Assembly (NCBI RefSeq): GCF_001445655.1
Contig: NZ_LNBE01000004.1
Location: 806,001-870,000 of the forward strand
Reading direction: 5' to 3'
DNA: 64,000 nucleotides
Source: Streptomyces roseifaciens
GTDB taxonomy: Bacteria; Actinomycetota; Actinomycetes; Streptomycetales; Streptomycetaceae
Positions 8,652-16,765 of this stretch are shown here, piece after piece. A program made the position numbers and the translations under genes. Numbering within the stretch: position 1 is the stretch's first letter; each line of letters begins with the position of its first letter. The notes under the pieces were generated by a model. The model was not told the origin of the DNA and did not search any database. It saw only the letters and a program-made list of their open reading frames with translations.

Positions 8652-9995
8652 TTGCGCACGGTCCTCGTCACCGGTCCCGGCGGCGCGGGCCGCACCACCG
8701 CCGCGGCGGCCACGGCCCTCGCCGCGGCCCGCGAGGGGCGGCGCGTCCTGCTCCTGACCGCCGACCGCGGCCCCGCACCCGAGGCCGTGCTCGGCACCGC
8801 CCTGCCCGCCCCCGAGGCGGGCGGCGGCGCGCTCTGGGGCCCGCCCTCCGAGGCGGCCCCCGGGCTCCACGCCGCCCGCATCGCCACCGGCGAGCACTTC
8901 CAGGACCGCGCCCGCGACCTGCAGGACCGCGGCGCCTCCCTCTTCGACCTGCTCGGCGCGAGCCCCCTCGACCCCGAGGAGCTCACCGAACTCCCCGGCG
9001 CCGAGCCCCTCGCGCTCCTCACCGCCCTGCGCGCCGCCCACGCGGACGGGGGCTACGACCTGCTCGTCGCCGACATGCCGCCCCTGCACGCCACGGTGCG
9101 GCTGCTGGCCCTCCCCGAGCAGCTGCGCCGCTACCTGCGCAGGCTGCTGCCCGCCGAGCGGCAGGCCGCCCGCGCCCTGCGCCCCGTGCTCGCCCAGCTC
9201 GCCGGCGTGCCCATGCCCACACAGCGGCTCTACGAGACCGCCGGCCGCTGGGAGGCCGAGCTCGCCGCCGTCCAGGACGTCCTCGAAGCCGAGGGCACGA
9301 CCGTGCGGCTCGTCGCCGAACCCGGCCCGCTCGCCACCGGCGAACTGCGCCTCGCCCGCGCCGCCCTTGCCCTCCAGGGCTGCCGCGTCGACGCCCTCGT
9401 CGCCAACCGCCTGCTGCCCGGCGTCACCGGCGACGGCGTGACGGACGGCGAAGTCACCGCCGACCCCTGGCTCGCCGGCCTCGTCACCGAGCAGCTCGCC
9501 GCCCACAAGACCCTGCACGAGGAGTTCCTCGTCGACGGCGTCACCGTCTGCGAGCTGCCGCACCTCGGCCGCGGCCCGCGCGGCCGGCAGGACCTCGCCG
9601 AGCTCGCCGCGCGTGCGCGCTCGACCACCATCGGCGTCGCCGCCGCAGGAGGAAACGGTTCGGCCGGCGGCTTCGGCGTCATACCCGGCGGCGGCCTCAC
9701 CGACGAGCTCGACGGCTGGACCGGCACCGGCGCCGCCGGAGAGCCGGCCGTCGAGGACCGCCTCGCCGCCGACGGCGTCCTGCTGTGGCGCCTCCCGCTG
9801 CCCGGCGCCGACCGCGGCGACCTCGACCTCCTGCGCCGCGGCGACGAACTCATCGTCGGCGTCGGCCCGTTCCGCCGCGTCCTGACCCTGCCCTCCGCGC
9901 TGCGCCGCTGCACCGTCTCGGGCGCGGGCCTGCGGGACGGAGCGCTGTGCGTACGCTTCACCCCCGACCCCGACCTGTGGCCAAGGCCCTCTTGA
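8652..9995 (+). CDS. ArsA/GET3-like ATPase homologue with altered Walker A
   Basis: A 447-residue protein of the ArsA-type deviant P-loop family, expected in the cytoplasm. TTG start at 8652 follows a GGAGG about 7 nt upstream. The N-terminal loop reads GPGGAGRTT (residues 8-16): both the signature lysine (Pro9) and the P-loop lysine (Arg14) of the usual GKGGVGKTT are replaced, so ATP hydrolysis is doubtful. Other family marks are present: a switch-like VADMPPLHATVRLLALPEQLRRYL segment and, at the C-terminus, LLWRLPLPGADRGDLDLLRRGDELIVGVGPFRR, typical of the ArsA C-terminal HSP20-like domain of actinobacterial members. It follows the SRPBCC gene, as Rv2184c does in M. tuberculosis. Role unknown. 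Confidence 0.8.
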   Translation: MRTVLVTGPGGAGRTTAAAATALAAAREGRRVLLLTADRGPAPEAVLGTALPAPEAGGGALWGPPSEAAPGLHAARIATGEHFQDRARDLQDRGASLFDLLGASPLDPEELTELPGAEPLALLTALRAAHADGGYDLLVADMPPLHATVRLLALPEQLRRYLRRLLPAERQAARALRPVLAQLAGVPMPTQRLYETAGRWEAELAAVQDVLEAEGTTVRLVAEPGPLATGELRLARAALALQGCRVDALVANRLLPGVTGDGVTDGEVTADPWLAGLVTEQLAAHKTLHEEFLVDGVTVCELPHLGRGPRGRQDLAELAARARSTTIGVAAAGGNGSAGGFGVIPGGGLTDELDGWTGTGAAGEPAVEDRLAADGVLLWRLPLPGADRGDLDLLRRGDELIVGVGPFRRVLTLPSALRRCTVSGAGLRDGALCVRFTPDPDLWPRPS

Positions 9996-10075
9996 ACGGC
10001 ACTGTCCGAACGGCGCCCTGCCCTTCGGGTAACGTCGGAGAAAACCCCTGTTTGCAGGAGCCAGGAGGCGCTGCC

Positions 10076-10540
10076 ATGAGCGATCACACCGAGCGCCCCG
10101 CACCCGGGGCGGCGCCCGACCCCGATGCCTGGGAGCAGGCCTGCGCCGAGGACCTCGAGGCCGAGCGCGCCCGCCGGCGCGCGCAGCAGGGCCCGCCGCC
10201 CGGCACCGCCGCCGAGGAGCTGCGCAAGCTCGTCGACGCCGTCGCCGACAAGGTCTCCGGCATGCAGCTGCCGCTCGGGGGCGGCACCGCCCAGGGCGTC
10301 GTCCAGCAGGTCGTCGCCCAGGCGAAGGCCGTCGTCGAGCCCGTCATCGAGCGCAACCCCGACGTCTTCGACCACCTCGCCTCCGCCGGCTCCGAACTCC
10401 TGGCCGCCTACCGCGCGGCGGTCCGGGGCCAGGAGGCCCGCTGGGTGCGCGACGAGCCCGCGCAGCACCCCGGAAAGCCCGCCGGACCCGGCGAAGGTGA
10501 CGGAGGCAAGGGCGGGAGCGAGCGCATCGACCTCGACTGA
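10076..10540 (+). CDS. DUF5304-type protein upstream of glucokinase (SCO2127-like)
   Basis: A 154-residue acidic protein with no signal peptide or membrane segment. Residues about 15-45 are helical and Arg/Glu-rich; the middle (EELRKLVDAVADKVSGMQLPLG and VVQQVVAQAKAVVEPVIE) is amphipathic helix; the C-terminus is Gly/Pro-rich and disordered. ATG 10076 is preceded by AGGAGG. It lies 57 nt before glkA. From memory the S. coelicolor neighbour SCO2127 was reported to influence glucokinase expression and glucose repression, so a role in carbon control is possible. Nothing in the sequence shows a catalytic site. Confidence 0.75.
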   Translation: MSDHTERPAPGAAPDPDAWEQACAEDLEAERARRRAQQGPPPGTAAEELRKLVDAVADKVSGMQLPLGGGTAQGVVQQVVAQAKAVVEPVIERNPDVFDHLASAGSELLAAYRAAVRGQEARWVRDEPAQHPGKPAGPGEGDGGKGGSERIDLD

Positions 10541-10597
10541 TCCCCGGCTCCGGTACGGTGGGTCGCGGCGGGGTTCGAGCGAAAAACTGAGGGACAC

Positions 10598-11539
10598 ATG
10601 GGACTCACCATCGGCGTCGACATCGGCGGCACGAAGATCGCGGCCGGTGTGGTCGACGAAGCGGGCAACATCCTCGCGACGTGCAAAGTGCCTACCCCGT
10701 CGACCCCCGAGGGCGTCATCGACGCCATCGCGGACGCGGTGCGCACGGTCAGCGCCGACCACGACGTGGAGGCCGTCGGCATCGGCGCCGCCGGCTACGT
10801 GGACGACAAGCGGGCCACCGTCCTCTTCGCCCCGAACATCAACTGGCGCCACGAGGCGCTGAAGGACAAGGTCGAGCAGCGCGTCGGCCTCCCGGTCGTC
10901 GTCGAGAACGACGCCAACGCCGCGGCCTGGGGCGAGTACCGCTTCGGCGCCGGCCAGGGCCACGACGACGTCATCTGCATCACCCTGGGCACCGGCCTCG
11001 GCGGCGGCATCATCATCGGCAACAAGCTCCGCCGCGGCCGCTTCGGCGTGGCCGCCGAGTTCGGCCACATCCGGGTCGTCCCCGACGGTCTGCTGTGCGG
11101 CTGCGGCAGCCAGGGCTGCTGGGAGCAGTACGCCTCCGGGCGCGCGCTCGTCCGCTACGCCAAGCAGCGCGCCAACGCCACCCCCGAGAACGCCACGATC
11201 CTGCTGGGCCTCGGCGACGGCACGGTCGAGGGCATCGAGGGCAAGCACATCAGCGCCGCCGCCCGGCAGGGCGACCCGGTCGCCATCGACTCCTTCCGCG
11301 AGCTGGCCCGCTGGGCGGGCGCGGGCCTGGCCGACCTGGCCTCGCTCTTCGACCCCTCCGCGTTCATCGTCGGCGGCGGCGTCTCGGACGAGGGCGACCT
11401 CGTGCTCGACCCCATCCGCAAGTCCTTCAAGCGCTGGCTGATCGGCGGCCAGTGGCGCCCGCACGCGCAGGTGCTGGCCGCGCAGCTGGGCGGCAAGGCG
11501 GGGCTCGTCGGCGCGGCCGACCTGGCCCGGCAGGGGTAG
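10598..11539 (+). CDS. glkA: ROK-family glucokinase
   Basis: ATP-dependent glucokinase of 313 residues; phosphorylates glucose to glucose-6-phosphate and in Streptomyces is also needed for glucose repression (family knowledge). The N-terminal phosphate loop is DIGGTKIAAG. Asp105 in VENDANAA is the catalytic base. The ROK zinc site is complete: His157 in EFGHIRV and Cys167, Cys169 and Cys174 in CGCGSQGCWEQ. The start ATG follows GAGGGA closely. Length agrees with the Streptomyces enzyme (about 317). It directly follows the DUF5304 gene, the usual pairing. Confidence 0.96.
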   Translation: MGLTIGVDIGGTKIAAGVVDEAGNILATCKVPTPSTPEGVIDAIADAVRTVSADHDVEAVGIGAAGYVDDKRATVLFAPNINWRHEALKDKVEQRVGLPVVVENDANAAAWGEYRFGAGQGHDDVICITLGTGLGGGIIIGNKLRRGRFGVAAEFGHIRVVPDGLLCGCGSQGCWEQYASGRALVRYAKQRANATPENATILLGLGDGTVEGIEGKHISAAARQGDPVAIDSFRELARWAGAGLADLASLFDPSAFIVGGGVSDEGDLVLDPIRKSFKRWLIGGQWRPHAQVLAAQLGGKAGLVGAADLARQG

Positions 11540-11662
11540 TTCCGCGGTCCGGGGTCCCCCCGTTCCCGTCCGCCGCCGGGCATTCCCCTCCGCCGCGGCG
11601 GACATCAACCACGACGGCGCATGCCTGCGGTGCCGAACTCGGCTCAAGTGGATTCGGCACCG

Positions 11663-11691
11663 CCCCCAGCTACCGCTGGGGGGACCCCCAG
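11663..11691. repeat. GC-rich hairpin element with GGGGGACCCCC core
   Basis: CCCCCAGC (11663-11670), loop TACC, GCTGGGGG (11675-11682), overlapping GGGGGGACCCCCAG. This hairpin plus GGGGGACCCCCA resembles a small palindromic repeat common in Streptomyces genomes. It is in the 200-nt gap between glkA and the EEP gene, about 50 nt upstream of the latter, and may act as a weak terminator. A similar GGGGGGACCCCCA core occurs at 42359-42371. Confidence 0.6.
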
Positions 11692-11739
11692 ACCGCCGTC
11701 TCGCATCGCGCCGTTGCGGCGGAAGGGATCGGCGAGCGC

Positions 11740-12501
11740 ATGAGTGCAGACGTCCTGGCGGACCTCCCGGCATCGCGTACCGAGCCGGACGGCTCGGTCG
11801 TCATCCGCGTGCTCAGTTACAACATCCGCTCCATGCGCGACGACGTCGCGGCCCTCGCCCGGGTGATCCGGGCCTGCCGGCCCGACGTCGTCTGCGTTCA
11901 GGAGGCACCCCGCTTCTTCCGCTGGCGCAAGGCCGCCGCCCGGCTCGCCCGGACCTCCGGGCTCGTCCACGTCTCGGGCGGCGCCACCGCCTCAGGGCCC
12001 ATGGTCCTCTCCTCGCTCCGCGCCCACGTGGAGCGCACCGAGGATGTCCTGCTGCCCCGTACCCCCGGCCTCCACCAGCGGGGCTTCTCGACCGCGGTGC
12101 TCCGCTTCGGCCGCGCCCGGCTCGGCGTCCTCAGCTGCCACCTGAGCATCAACGACCGGGAGCGCTACGAACAGGGCCTGCTGCTCCTCGACCGGCTGGC
12201 CGCCATGGACGTGCCGCACGCCGTCGCCGCGGGCGATCTCAACGACCGCCCCGACGGCCGCACCTTCGGCCTGCTGGCGGACGCCCTGCAGGACGGCTGG
12301 GCGACGAAGCCGTGGGGGAGGGAGCACACCACCCGGCTGGGCGATCCGCTGCAGCGGATCGACGCGGTCTTCGCGACGGAGGGGGTGGAGGTGCTGGGGT
12401 GCGGGGTGCCCATGGGGCTGCCCGGCATCGCCGAAGGCGATCTCCGGGCAGCCACGGATCACCTGCCGGTGCTGGCCGCCCTGCGGGTGCCGGCGGCGTA
12501 G
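11740..12501 (+). CDS. Endonuclease/exonuclease/phosphatase (EEP) family protein
   Basis: A 253-residue DNase I-like fold protein. Metal and catalytic motifs are visible in order: Asn28 in LSYNIR, Glu55 in VCVQE, the central CHLS, GDLND, and C-terminal TDHLPVLA. No signal peptide, so an intracellular phosphoesterase or nuclease. ATG at 11740 is used; the frame is open far upstream into glkA but without gene-like content. The ribosome site is weak (GGCGAG). Substrate unknown. Confidence 0.85.
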   Translation: MSADVLADLPASRTEPDGSVVIRVLSYNIRSMRDDVAALARVIRACRPDVVCVQEAPRFFRWRKAAARLARTSGLVHVSGGATASGPMVLSSLRAHVERTEDVLLPRTPGLHQRGFSTAVLRFGRARLGVLSCHLSINDRERYEQGLLLLDRLAAMDVPHAVAAGDLNDRPDGRTFGLLADALQDGWATKPWGREHTTRLGDPLQRIDAVFATEGVEVLGCGVPMGLPGIAEGDLRAATDHLPVLAALRVPAA

Positions 12502-12511
12502 GGCGGGCGGT

Positions 12512-13102
12512 TCACACCACCGCGCCGCGCCCCGGGTCGTCGTCCTCGTCGTCGCTGTCCTTCATCCGCAGGACGAGCGTGGCGAAGCCGCCGAGGAAGC
12601 CGCCGACCCCGATCGTCGTCACCCACCAGGTGAGCTCCTGCTGCAGCAGCACCATGATCAGGAGCAGCAGCGGGCCGCCCAGCACGGCGATCCAGGCGAA
12701 GCGGGCGGTGACGTCCCCGGTGGGCAGGGGCGGCGGCTCGGGCGGGATGAAGTGGCCCTCGTCGTCCGCGTCGTCCGTGTCGTCCGCGCCGCCCTCCGGG
12801 GGCTCCGGCGTGCTCCAGTCGCGGGGGCCGACGCCGGGCGCGTAGACGATGAAGCTGCCCGGGGGCTCCTCCCGTGCCGGAGAGGGCTCGGGGGAGGCGT
12901 CCTTCCCGGTGACGTCCTTCTCCGCCGTGTCCTTGGCGTCCTTCCCGGCCCCCGCAGGGGTGCCGGTGTCGTCGCCCGTGGCCGGCCAGCGGCCGGTCGC
13001 GGGGTCGGGCTGTTCCCCGTACGCGGCGACGAGCTCCGCCCAGGCCGCGTCCTCGTCGAGCGGGTCGCGGCTCTCGTCGCGGCCCGCGTCACGCTCAGCC
13101 AC
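12512..13102 (-). CDS. Small membrane protein with long acidic cytoplasmic region
   Basis: A 196-residue protein of unknown function. Residues 1-130 are hydrophilic, Asp/Glu/Pro-rich and probably disordered. Two membrane helices lie at about 134-153 and 158-178, followed by a short Asp-rich tail (DSDDEDDD). The gene starts with GTG 13102, overlapping the last 8 nt of the upstream esterase gene, so the two are probably translationally coupled. The homologous pair is conserved next to PlsC in Streptomyces from memory. Confidence 0.75.
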   Translation of the reverse strand: MAERDAGRDESRDPLDEDAAWAELVAAYGEQPDPATGRWPATGDDTGTPAGAGKDAKDTAEKDVTGKDASPEPSPAREEPPGSFIVYAPGVGPRDWSTPEPPEGGADDTDDADDEGHFIPPEPPPLPTGDVTARFAWIAVLGGPLLLLIMVLLQQELTWWVTTIGVGGFLGGFATLVLRMKDSDDEDDDPGRGAVV

Positions 13103-13874
13103 GGGCGGCCGTCCCCTCCTGGGTGCCGACGCCGGAGAGCCGGCCGATGAACGCGTAGGTGTCCTCGAAGATGCGCTCGGCGTCGTGGTCCAGGGTGGCC
13201 ACGTGGTAGCTGCGCTCCAGCAGTCGCTCGGTGACGTCCCGGGAGGAGACGCGGGCGAGGATGCGGGCGGAGTCGGCCGGCGGGACGACGTGGTCCTCGG
13301 GGCTGTGCATCAGCAGCAAGGGCTGGGTGACCTGGGGCAGTTCGGCGTCGACCAGCTGGAAGAAGCGGCGCACCGAGTGCGCGGCGTGCAGCGGCACCCG
13401 GTCGTAGCCGACCTCCTGGGCGCCGGGCTTGGCGATGTCGCTCGCGATGCCCTTGGTGGAGGGCACGAAGTGGCGCACGACGGGCAGGGCCCGCGCGGCC
13501 AGGCCATGGACCTTGTTGCCCGGGTTGACGAGGACGATGCCGCTGACCGCGTCCCCGTGGCGGGCCGCGAGGCGCAGGGCGAGCGCCCCGCCCATCGACA
13601 GGCCGCACACGAACACCTGCGAGCAGCGCTCGCTCAGCTCCCGCAGCGCGTGGTCGACCTCCGCGTACCAGTCCTGCCAGCCGGTGAGCTGCATGTCCTG
13701 CCAGCGGGTGCCGTGCCCGGGCAGCAGCGGCAGCGAGACGCTCAGGCCGCGCCCGGCCAGGTGGTCCGCCCAGGGCCGCACGGACTGCGGGGAACCGGTG
13801 AAGCCGTGACACACGAGGACGCCTACCTCTCCGCCTTCATGGCGGAACGGCTCGGCTCCGGGGAGGAGCGGCAC
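13095..13874 (-). CDS. Alpha/beta hydrolase, carboxylesterase/monoacylglycerol lipase type
   Basis: Serine hydrolase of 259 residues. GTG at 13874 has a GGAG six nt upstream and gives MPLLPGAEPFRHEGG; a TTG at 13904 extends it by 10 residues but has no ribosome site. Catalytic triad candidates: Ser93 in the nucleophile elbow GLSMGG, Asp194 in SPEDHVVP and His224 in SYHVATLDHD. The oxyanion region is CHGFTGSP. This resembles Est30/monoacylglycerol lipase enzymes that cleave short acyl esters. It is divergent from the PlsC-like acyltransferase, which suggests a link with acylglycerol or phospholipid turnover. Substrate not proven. Confidence 0.88.
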   Translation of the reverse strand: MPLLPGAEPFRHEGGEVGVLVCHGFTGSPQSVRPWADHLAGRGLSVSLPLLPGHGTRWQDMQLTGWQDWYAEVDHALRELSERCSQVFVCGLSMGGALALRLAARHGDAVSGIVLVNPGNKVHGLAARALPVVRHFVPSTKGIASDIAKPGAQEVGYDRVPLHAAHSVRRFFQLVDAELPQVTQPLLLMHSPEDHVVPPADSARILARVSSRDVTERLLERSYHVATLDHDAERIFEDTYAFIGRLSGVGTQEGTAARG

Positions 13875-14000
13875 CGGGATCTCCGATCGGTGGAACGGGG
13901 GCAAGGGAGGACACAGAGGGTCCGGTCCTCAGCGTACGCGGAGCGCCGCACGGCGGGTAGGCAGGTTAAGGTCTCCTCGTCGCACACAGGAGGTTCTCGG

Positions 14001-14759
14001 TTGTTCTACGGCGCTATGAAGGTGTCCATCGGCGGGTCGCTGAAGCTTGCCTTCCGGCCGTGGGTGGAGGGCCTGGAGAACATCCCGGCCGAAGGGCCCG
14101 CGATCCTCGCGAGCAACCACCTGTCGTTCTCGGATTCGTTCTTCCTGCCCGCGGTGCTCGACCGTAAGGTCACGTTCATCGCGAAGCAGGAATACTTCAC
14201 CTCCCCCGGAGTCAAGGGGAAGCTGACGGCCGCGTTCTTCAAGGGCGTGGGCCAGCTGCCCGTCGACCGTTCGGGTGCCCGCGGTGCGGGTGAGGCCGCG
14301 GTCAAGAGCGGCCTGGACGTGCTGGCGCGCGGTGAGCTGTTCGGCATCTACCCCGAGGGCACCCGTTCCCCCGACGGCCGTCTCTACCGGGGCAAGCCGG
14401 GCGGGCTCGCCCGGGTGGCCCTGCTGTCCGGGGCGCCGGTGATCCCCGTGGCCATGATCGACACCGAGAAGGTGCAGCCCCCGGGCAAGGTGCTGCCCAA
14501 GATGGTGCGCCCGGGCATCCGCATCGGCGAGCCGCTGGACTTCAGCCGCTACCACGGCATGGACGGCGACCGCTTCATCCTGCGCTCGGTCACCGACGAG
14601 GTCATGTACAAGATCATGGAGCTCTCGGGCCAGGAGTACGTGGACATCTACGCGACCGCCGCCAAGCGGCAGATCGCGGACGAGGCGAAGCGGAAGGCCG
14701 AGGAGGAGAAGGCGGCGAAGGCCGCCGGGCTCGGCAAGGCCGATCAGGGCGGAAAGTAA
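14001..14759 (+). CDS. 1-acylglycerol-3-phosphate acyltransferase family (PlsC-like)
   Basis: Membrane-associated acyltransferase of 252 residues that would acylate lysophosphatidic acid or a lipoglycan precursor. TTG 14001 is preceded by AGGAGG with a 7-nt spacer. The HX4D catalytic motif is His40-LSFS-Asp45, and the second motif is EGTRS (Glu119-Ser123). The C-terminal 30 residues are Lys/Ala/Glu-rich helix. Rv2182c, the M. tuberculosis counterpart, sits in the same neighbourhood. It is followed 49 nt later by macS on the same strand. The acyl acceptor cannot be read from sequence. Confidence 0.9.
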   Translation: MFYGAMKVSIGGSLKLAFRPWVEGLENIPAEGPAILASNHLSFSDSFFLPAVLDRKVTFIAKQEYFTSPGVKGKLTAAFFKGVGQLPVDRSGARGAGEAAVKSGLDVLARGELFGIYPEGTRSPDGRLYRGKPGGLARVALLSGAPVIPVAMIDTEKVQPPGKVLPKMVRPGIRIGEPLDFSRYHGMDGDRFILRSVTDEVMYKIMELSGQEYVDIYATAAKRQIADEAKRKAEEEKAAKAAGLGKADQGGK

Positions 14760-14808
14760 AGGGGAGCGGCAGCCGGCGGCGCAGCGCGCCCGGCTCGGGG
14801 GTTGGTCG

Positions 14809-16035
14809 ATGACACCGCGCAGCAGGAAGCCGCGCGTCGTACGGATGTCGGTGGAGCTGCCGCTGTGGCGCGCGCTGACCGGCTACCGCATTCTGACGCT
14901 CTGCTACGCCCTGGCGATCTTCGCCATCAACTACCACGAGTACGCCCATCCGCTCGGCGGCGCCCTCTACATGGGCGTACTCACCGGGTGGATGGCGCTC
15001 ACGTGGAACCGCACCTCGGCGCCGGAGCGCTGCACGAAACGGTTCCTCATCGCCGACCTGGCCCTCGCACTCGCCGGAATCCTCGTCACCGCCGTCGTCG
15101 ACTCCCCGGCCCGCATCGACGGCGGCGCGGCCACCCTGCCGTCCATATGGACCGGCGGCGCCGTGCTGGGCCTGGCCATCAAGGGCGGCTGGCGCTGGGC
15201 GGCCGTCGGCTCCACCCTCGTGGCCGTCGCCAACCTCGCCGAGCGCGGCAGCCCCGCCCGGGACACCGTCCACAACGTGCTCCTGGTGTGGGTCTCCAGC
15301 ATCGCCATCGGCTACATCGTCGAGGTCGCCCGCGCCAGTGAGCGCACCCTCGCCCGCGCCCTGCGGATCGAGGCCGCCACCCGCGAGCGCGAGCGGCTCG
15401 CCCGCGACATCCACGACGGCGTCCTGCAGGTGCTGGCCATGGTGCAGCGGCGCGGTGCCGCGCTCGGCGGCGAGGCGGCCGAGCTCGGCCGGATGGCCGG
15501 CGAGCAGGAGATCGCCCTGCGCACCCTGGTCGCCGGGGGCCTGCTGCCCCCGCAGCGCTCCGCCGAGGAACTCGCCGGGGACGCGGAGCTGGTCGGCGCC
15601 GTGGCGGCCGCACCACCGGTCCCCACCGGCCCCATCGACGTGGGAGCGCTGCTCGCCCCGCACGCGGGCGCCGACGTCTCCTTCGCCGGGCCCGGCACCC
15701 CCGTCCTGCTGGAGGCGGCCGCCGCCGCCGAGCTCGCCGCCGCCGTCGGCGCCGCCCTGGACAATGTGCGCAAGCACGCGGGCGAGGGTGCGCAGGCCTG
15801 GATCCTGCTGGAGGACGAGCCCGACGCGGTGATCGTCACCGTGCGGGACGACGGCCCCGGCATCCCCGAGGGCCGGCTCGCGGACGCCGAGCGGGAGGGG
15901 CGGATGGGCGTCGCCCTGTCGATCCGCGGGCGGCTGAGGGACCTGGGCGGCAGCGCCGAGCTGCTGTCCGTCCCCGGCCAGGGCACAGAAGTCGAACTGA
16001 AGGTTCCACGGGGGAACGGGAAAGAACAGCGATGA
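14809..16035 (+). CDS. macS: Sensor histidine kinase MacS
   Basis: NarL-type sensor kinase of 408 residues. Residues 1-170 hold five or six membrane segments with little extracytoplasmic loop, so it may sense a membrane or envelope signal. The HisKA_3 dimerisation motif is RDIHDGVLQVLA with phospho-acceptor His202; the ATPase domain has LDNVRKHA (N box) and VRDDGPGIP (G1), with GMGV-like RMGVALSIRGR near the end. It overlaps the response regulator gene by 4 nt. By synteny and family this is MacS of the MacRS pair, known in S. coelicolor (SCO2121/2120) to control morphogenesis and actinorhodin. Start 14845 (MSVELPLW) is an alternative. Confidence 0.88.
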   Translation: MTPRSRKPRVVRMSVELPLWRALTGYRILTLCYALAIFAINYHEYAHPLGGALYMGVLTGWMALTWNRTSAPERCTKRFLIADLALALAGILVTAVVDSPARIDGGAATLPSIWTGGAVLGLAIKGGWRWAAVGSTLVAVANLAERGSPARDTVHNVLLVWVSSIAIGYIVEVARASERTLARALRIEAATRERERLARDIHDGVLQVLAMVQRRGAALGGEAAELGRMAGEQEIALRTLVAGGLLPPQRSAEELAGDAELVGAVAAAPPVPTGPIDVGALLAPHAGADVSFAGPGTPVLLEAAAAAELAAAVGAALDNVRKHAGEGAQAWILLEDEPDAVIVTVRDDGPGIPEGRLADAEREGRMGVALSIRGRLRDLGGSAELLSVPGQGTEVELKVPRGNGKEQR

Positions 16036-16724
16036 GCGAAACGCAAGCCGAAGCACCCGCCGAGCGCACCGTGAAGGTCATGGTCGTCGACGACCACCCC
16101 ATGTGGCGCGACGCCGTCGCCCGCGACCTGGCCGCCGCCGGGTACGACATCGTGGCGACCGCCGGCGACGGCCCCGAGGCCGTGCGCCGTGCGAAGGCCG
16201 CCGGCCCCGACGTCCTGGTCCTCGACCTCAACCTGCCCGGCCTGCCCGGCGTGGCCGTCTGCAAGGAGCTCGTGGGGGAGAACCCCGCGCTGCGCGTCCT
16301 CGTCCTCTCCGCCAGCGGCGAGCACGCCGACGTGCTGGAGGCCGTGAAGTCCGGCGCCACCGGCTACCTGCTGAAGTCGGCCAGCACCCAGGAGCTCGTG
16401 GACGCCGTGCGGCGCACCGCCGCGGGCGACCCCGTCTTCACCCCCGGCCTCGCCGGACTCGTCCTCGGCGAGTACCGGAGGCTGGCCGCCGACCCCGCCC
16501 CGGCCGCGCCCGACGAGCCCAAGGCGCCCCGGCTGACCGACCGCGAGACCGAGGTGCTGCGCCTCGTCGCCAAGGGTCTGTCGTACAAGCAGATTGCCGA
16601 GCGGCTGGTTATTTCCCACCGCACGGTGCAGAACCATGTGCAGAACACCTTGGGCAAGCTCCAGTTGCACAACCGCGTGGAGCTCGTGCGCTACGCGATA
16701 GAGCGAGGTCTCGACGACGCCTGA
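16032..16724 (+). CDS. macR: LuxR/NarL-type response regulator MacR
   Basis: DNA-binding response regulator of 230 residues. Receiver domain: acidic pair Asp20-Asp21, phosphorylation site Asp65 in VLVLDLNLPG and the conserved Lys115 in LLKSAS. The C-terminal LuxR helix-turn-helix spans about residues 165-225 (LTDRETEVLRLVAKG ... HRTVQNHVQNTLGKL). It is expressed with macS (ATGA overlap). MacR of S. coelicolor recognises TGAGTAC-N2-GTACTCA (known); exactly one such site was found in this window, at 35093-35108. Confidence 0.92.
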   Translation: MSETQAEAPAERTVKVMVVDDHPMWRDAVARDLAAAGYDIVATAGDGPEAVRRAKAAGPDVLVLDLNLPGLPGVAVCKELVGENPALRVLVLSASGEHADVLEAVKSGATGYLLKSASTQELVDAVRRTAAGDPVFTPGLAGLVLGEYRRLAADPAPAAPDEPKAPRLTDRETEVLRLVAKGLSYKQIAERLVISHRTVQNHVQNTLGKLQLHNRVELVRYAIERGLDDA

Positions 16725-16765
16725 CCTTGACCCGGCCGGGCGTCCTCCGGCTGAAGGAGAGTGTC

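Noticed and set aside
10681..12501. Apparent fusion of glucokinase region and EEP phosphatase
   Set aside because: The first 353 codons are a shadow of glkA; the EEP domain has its own ATG at 11740.
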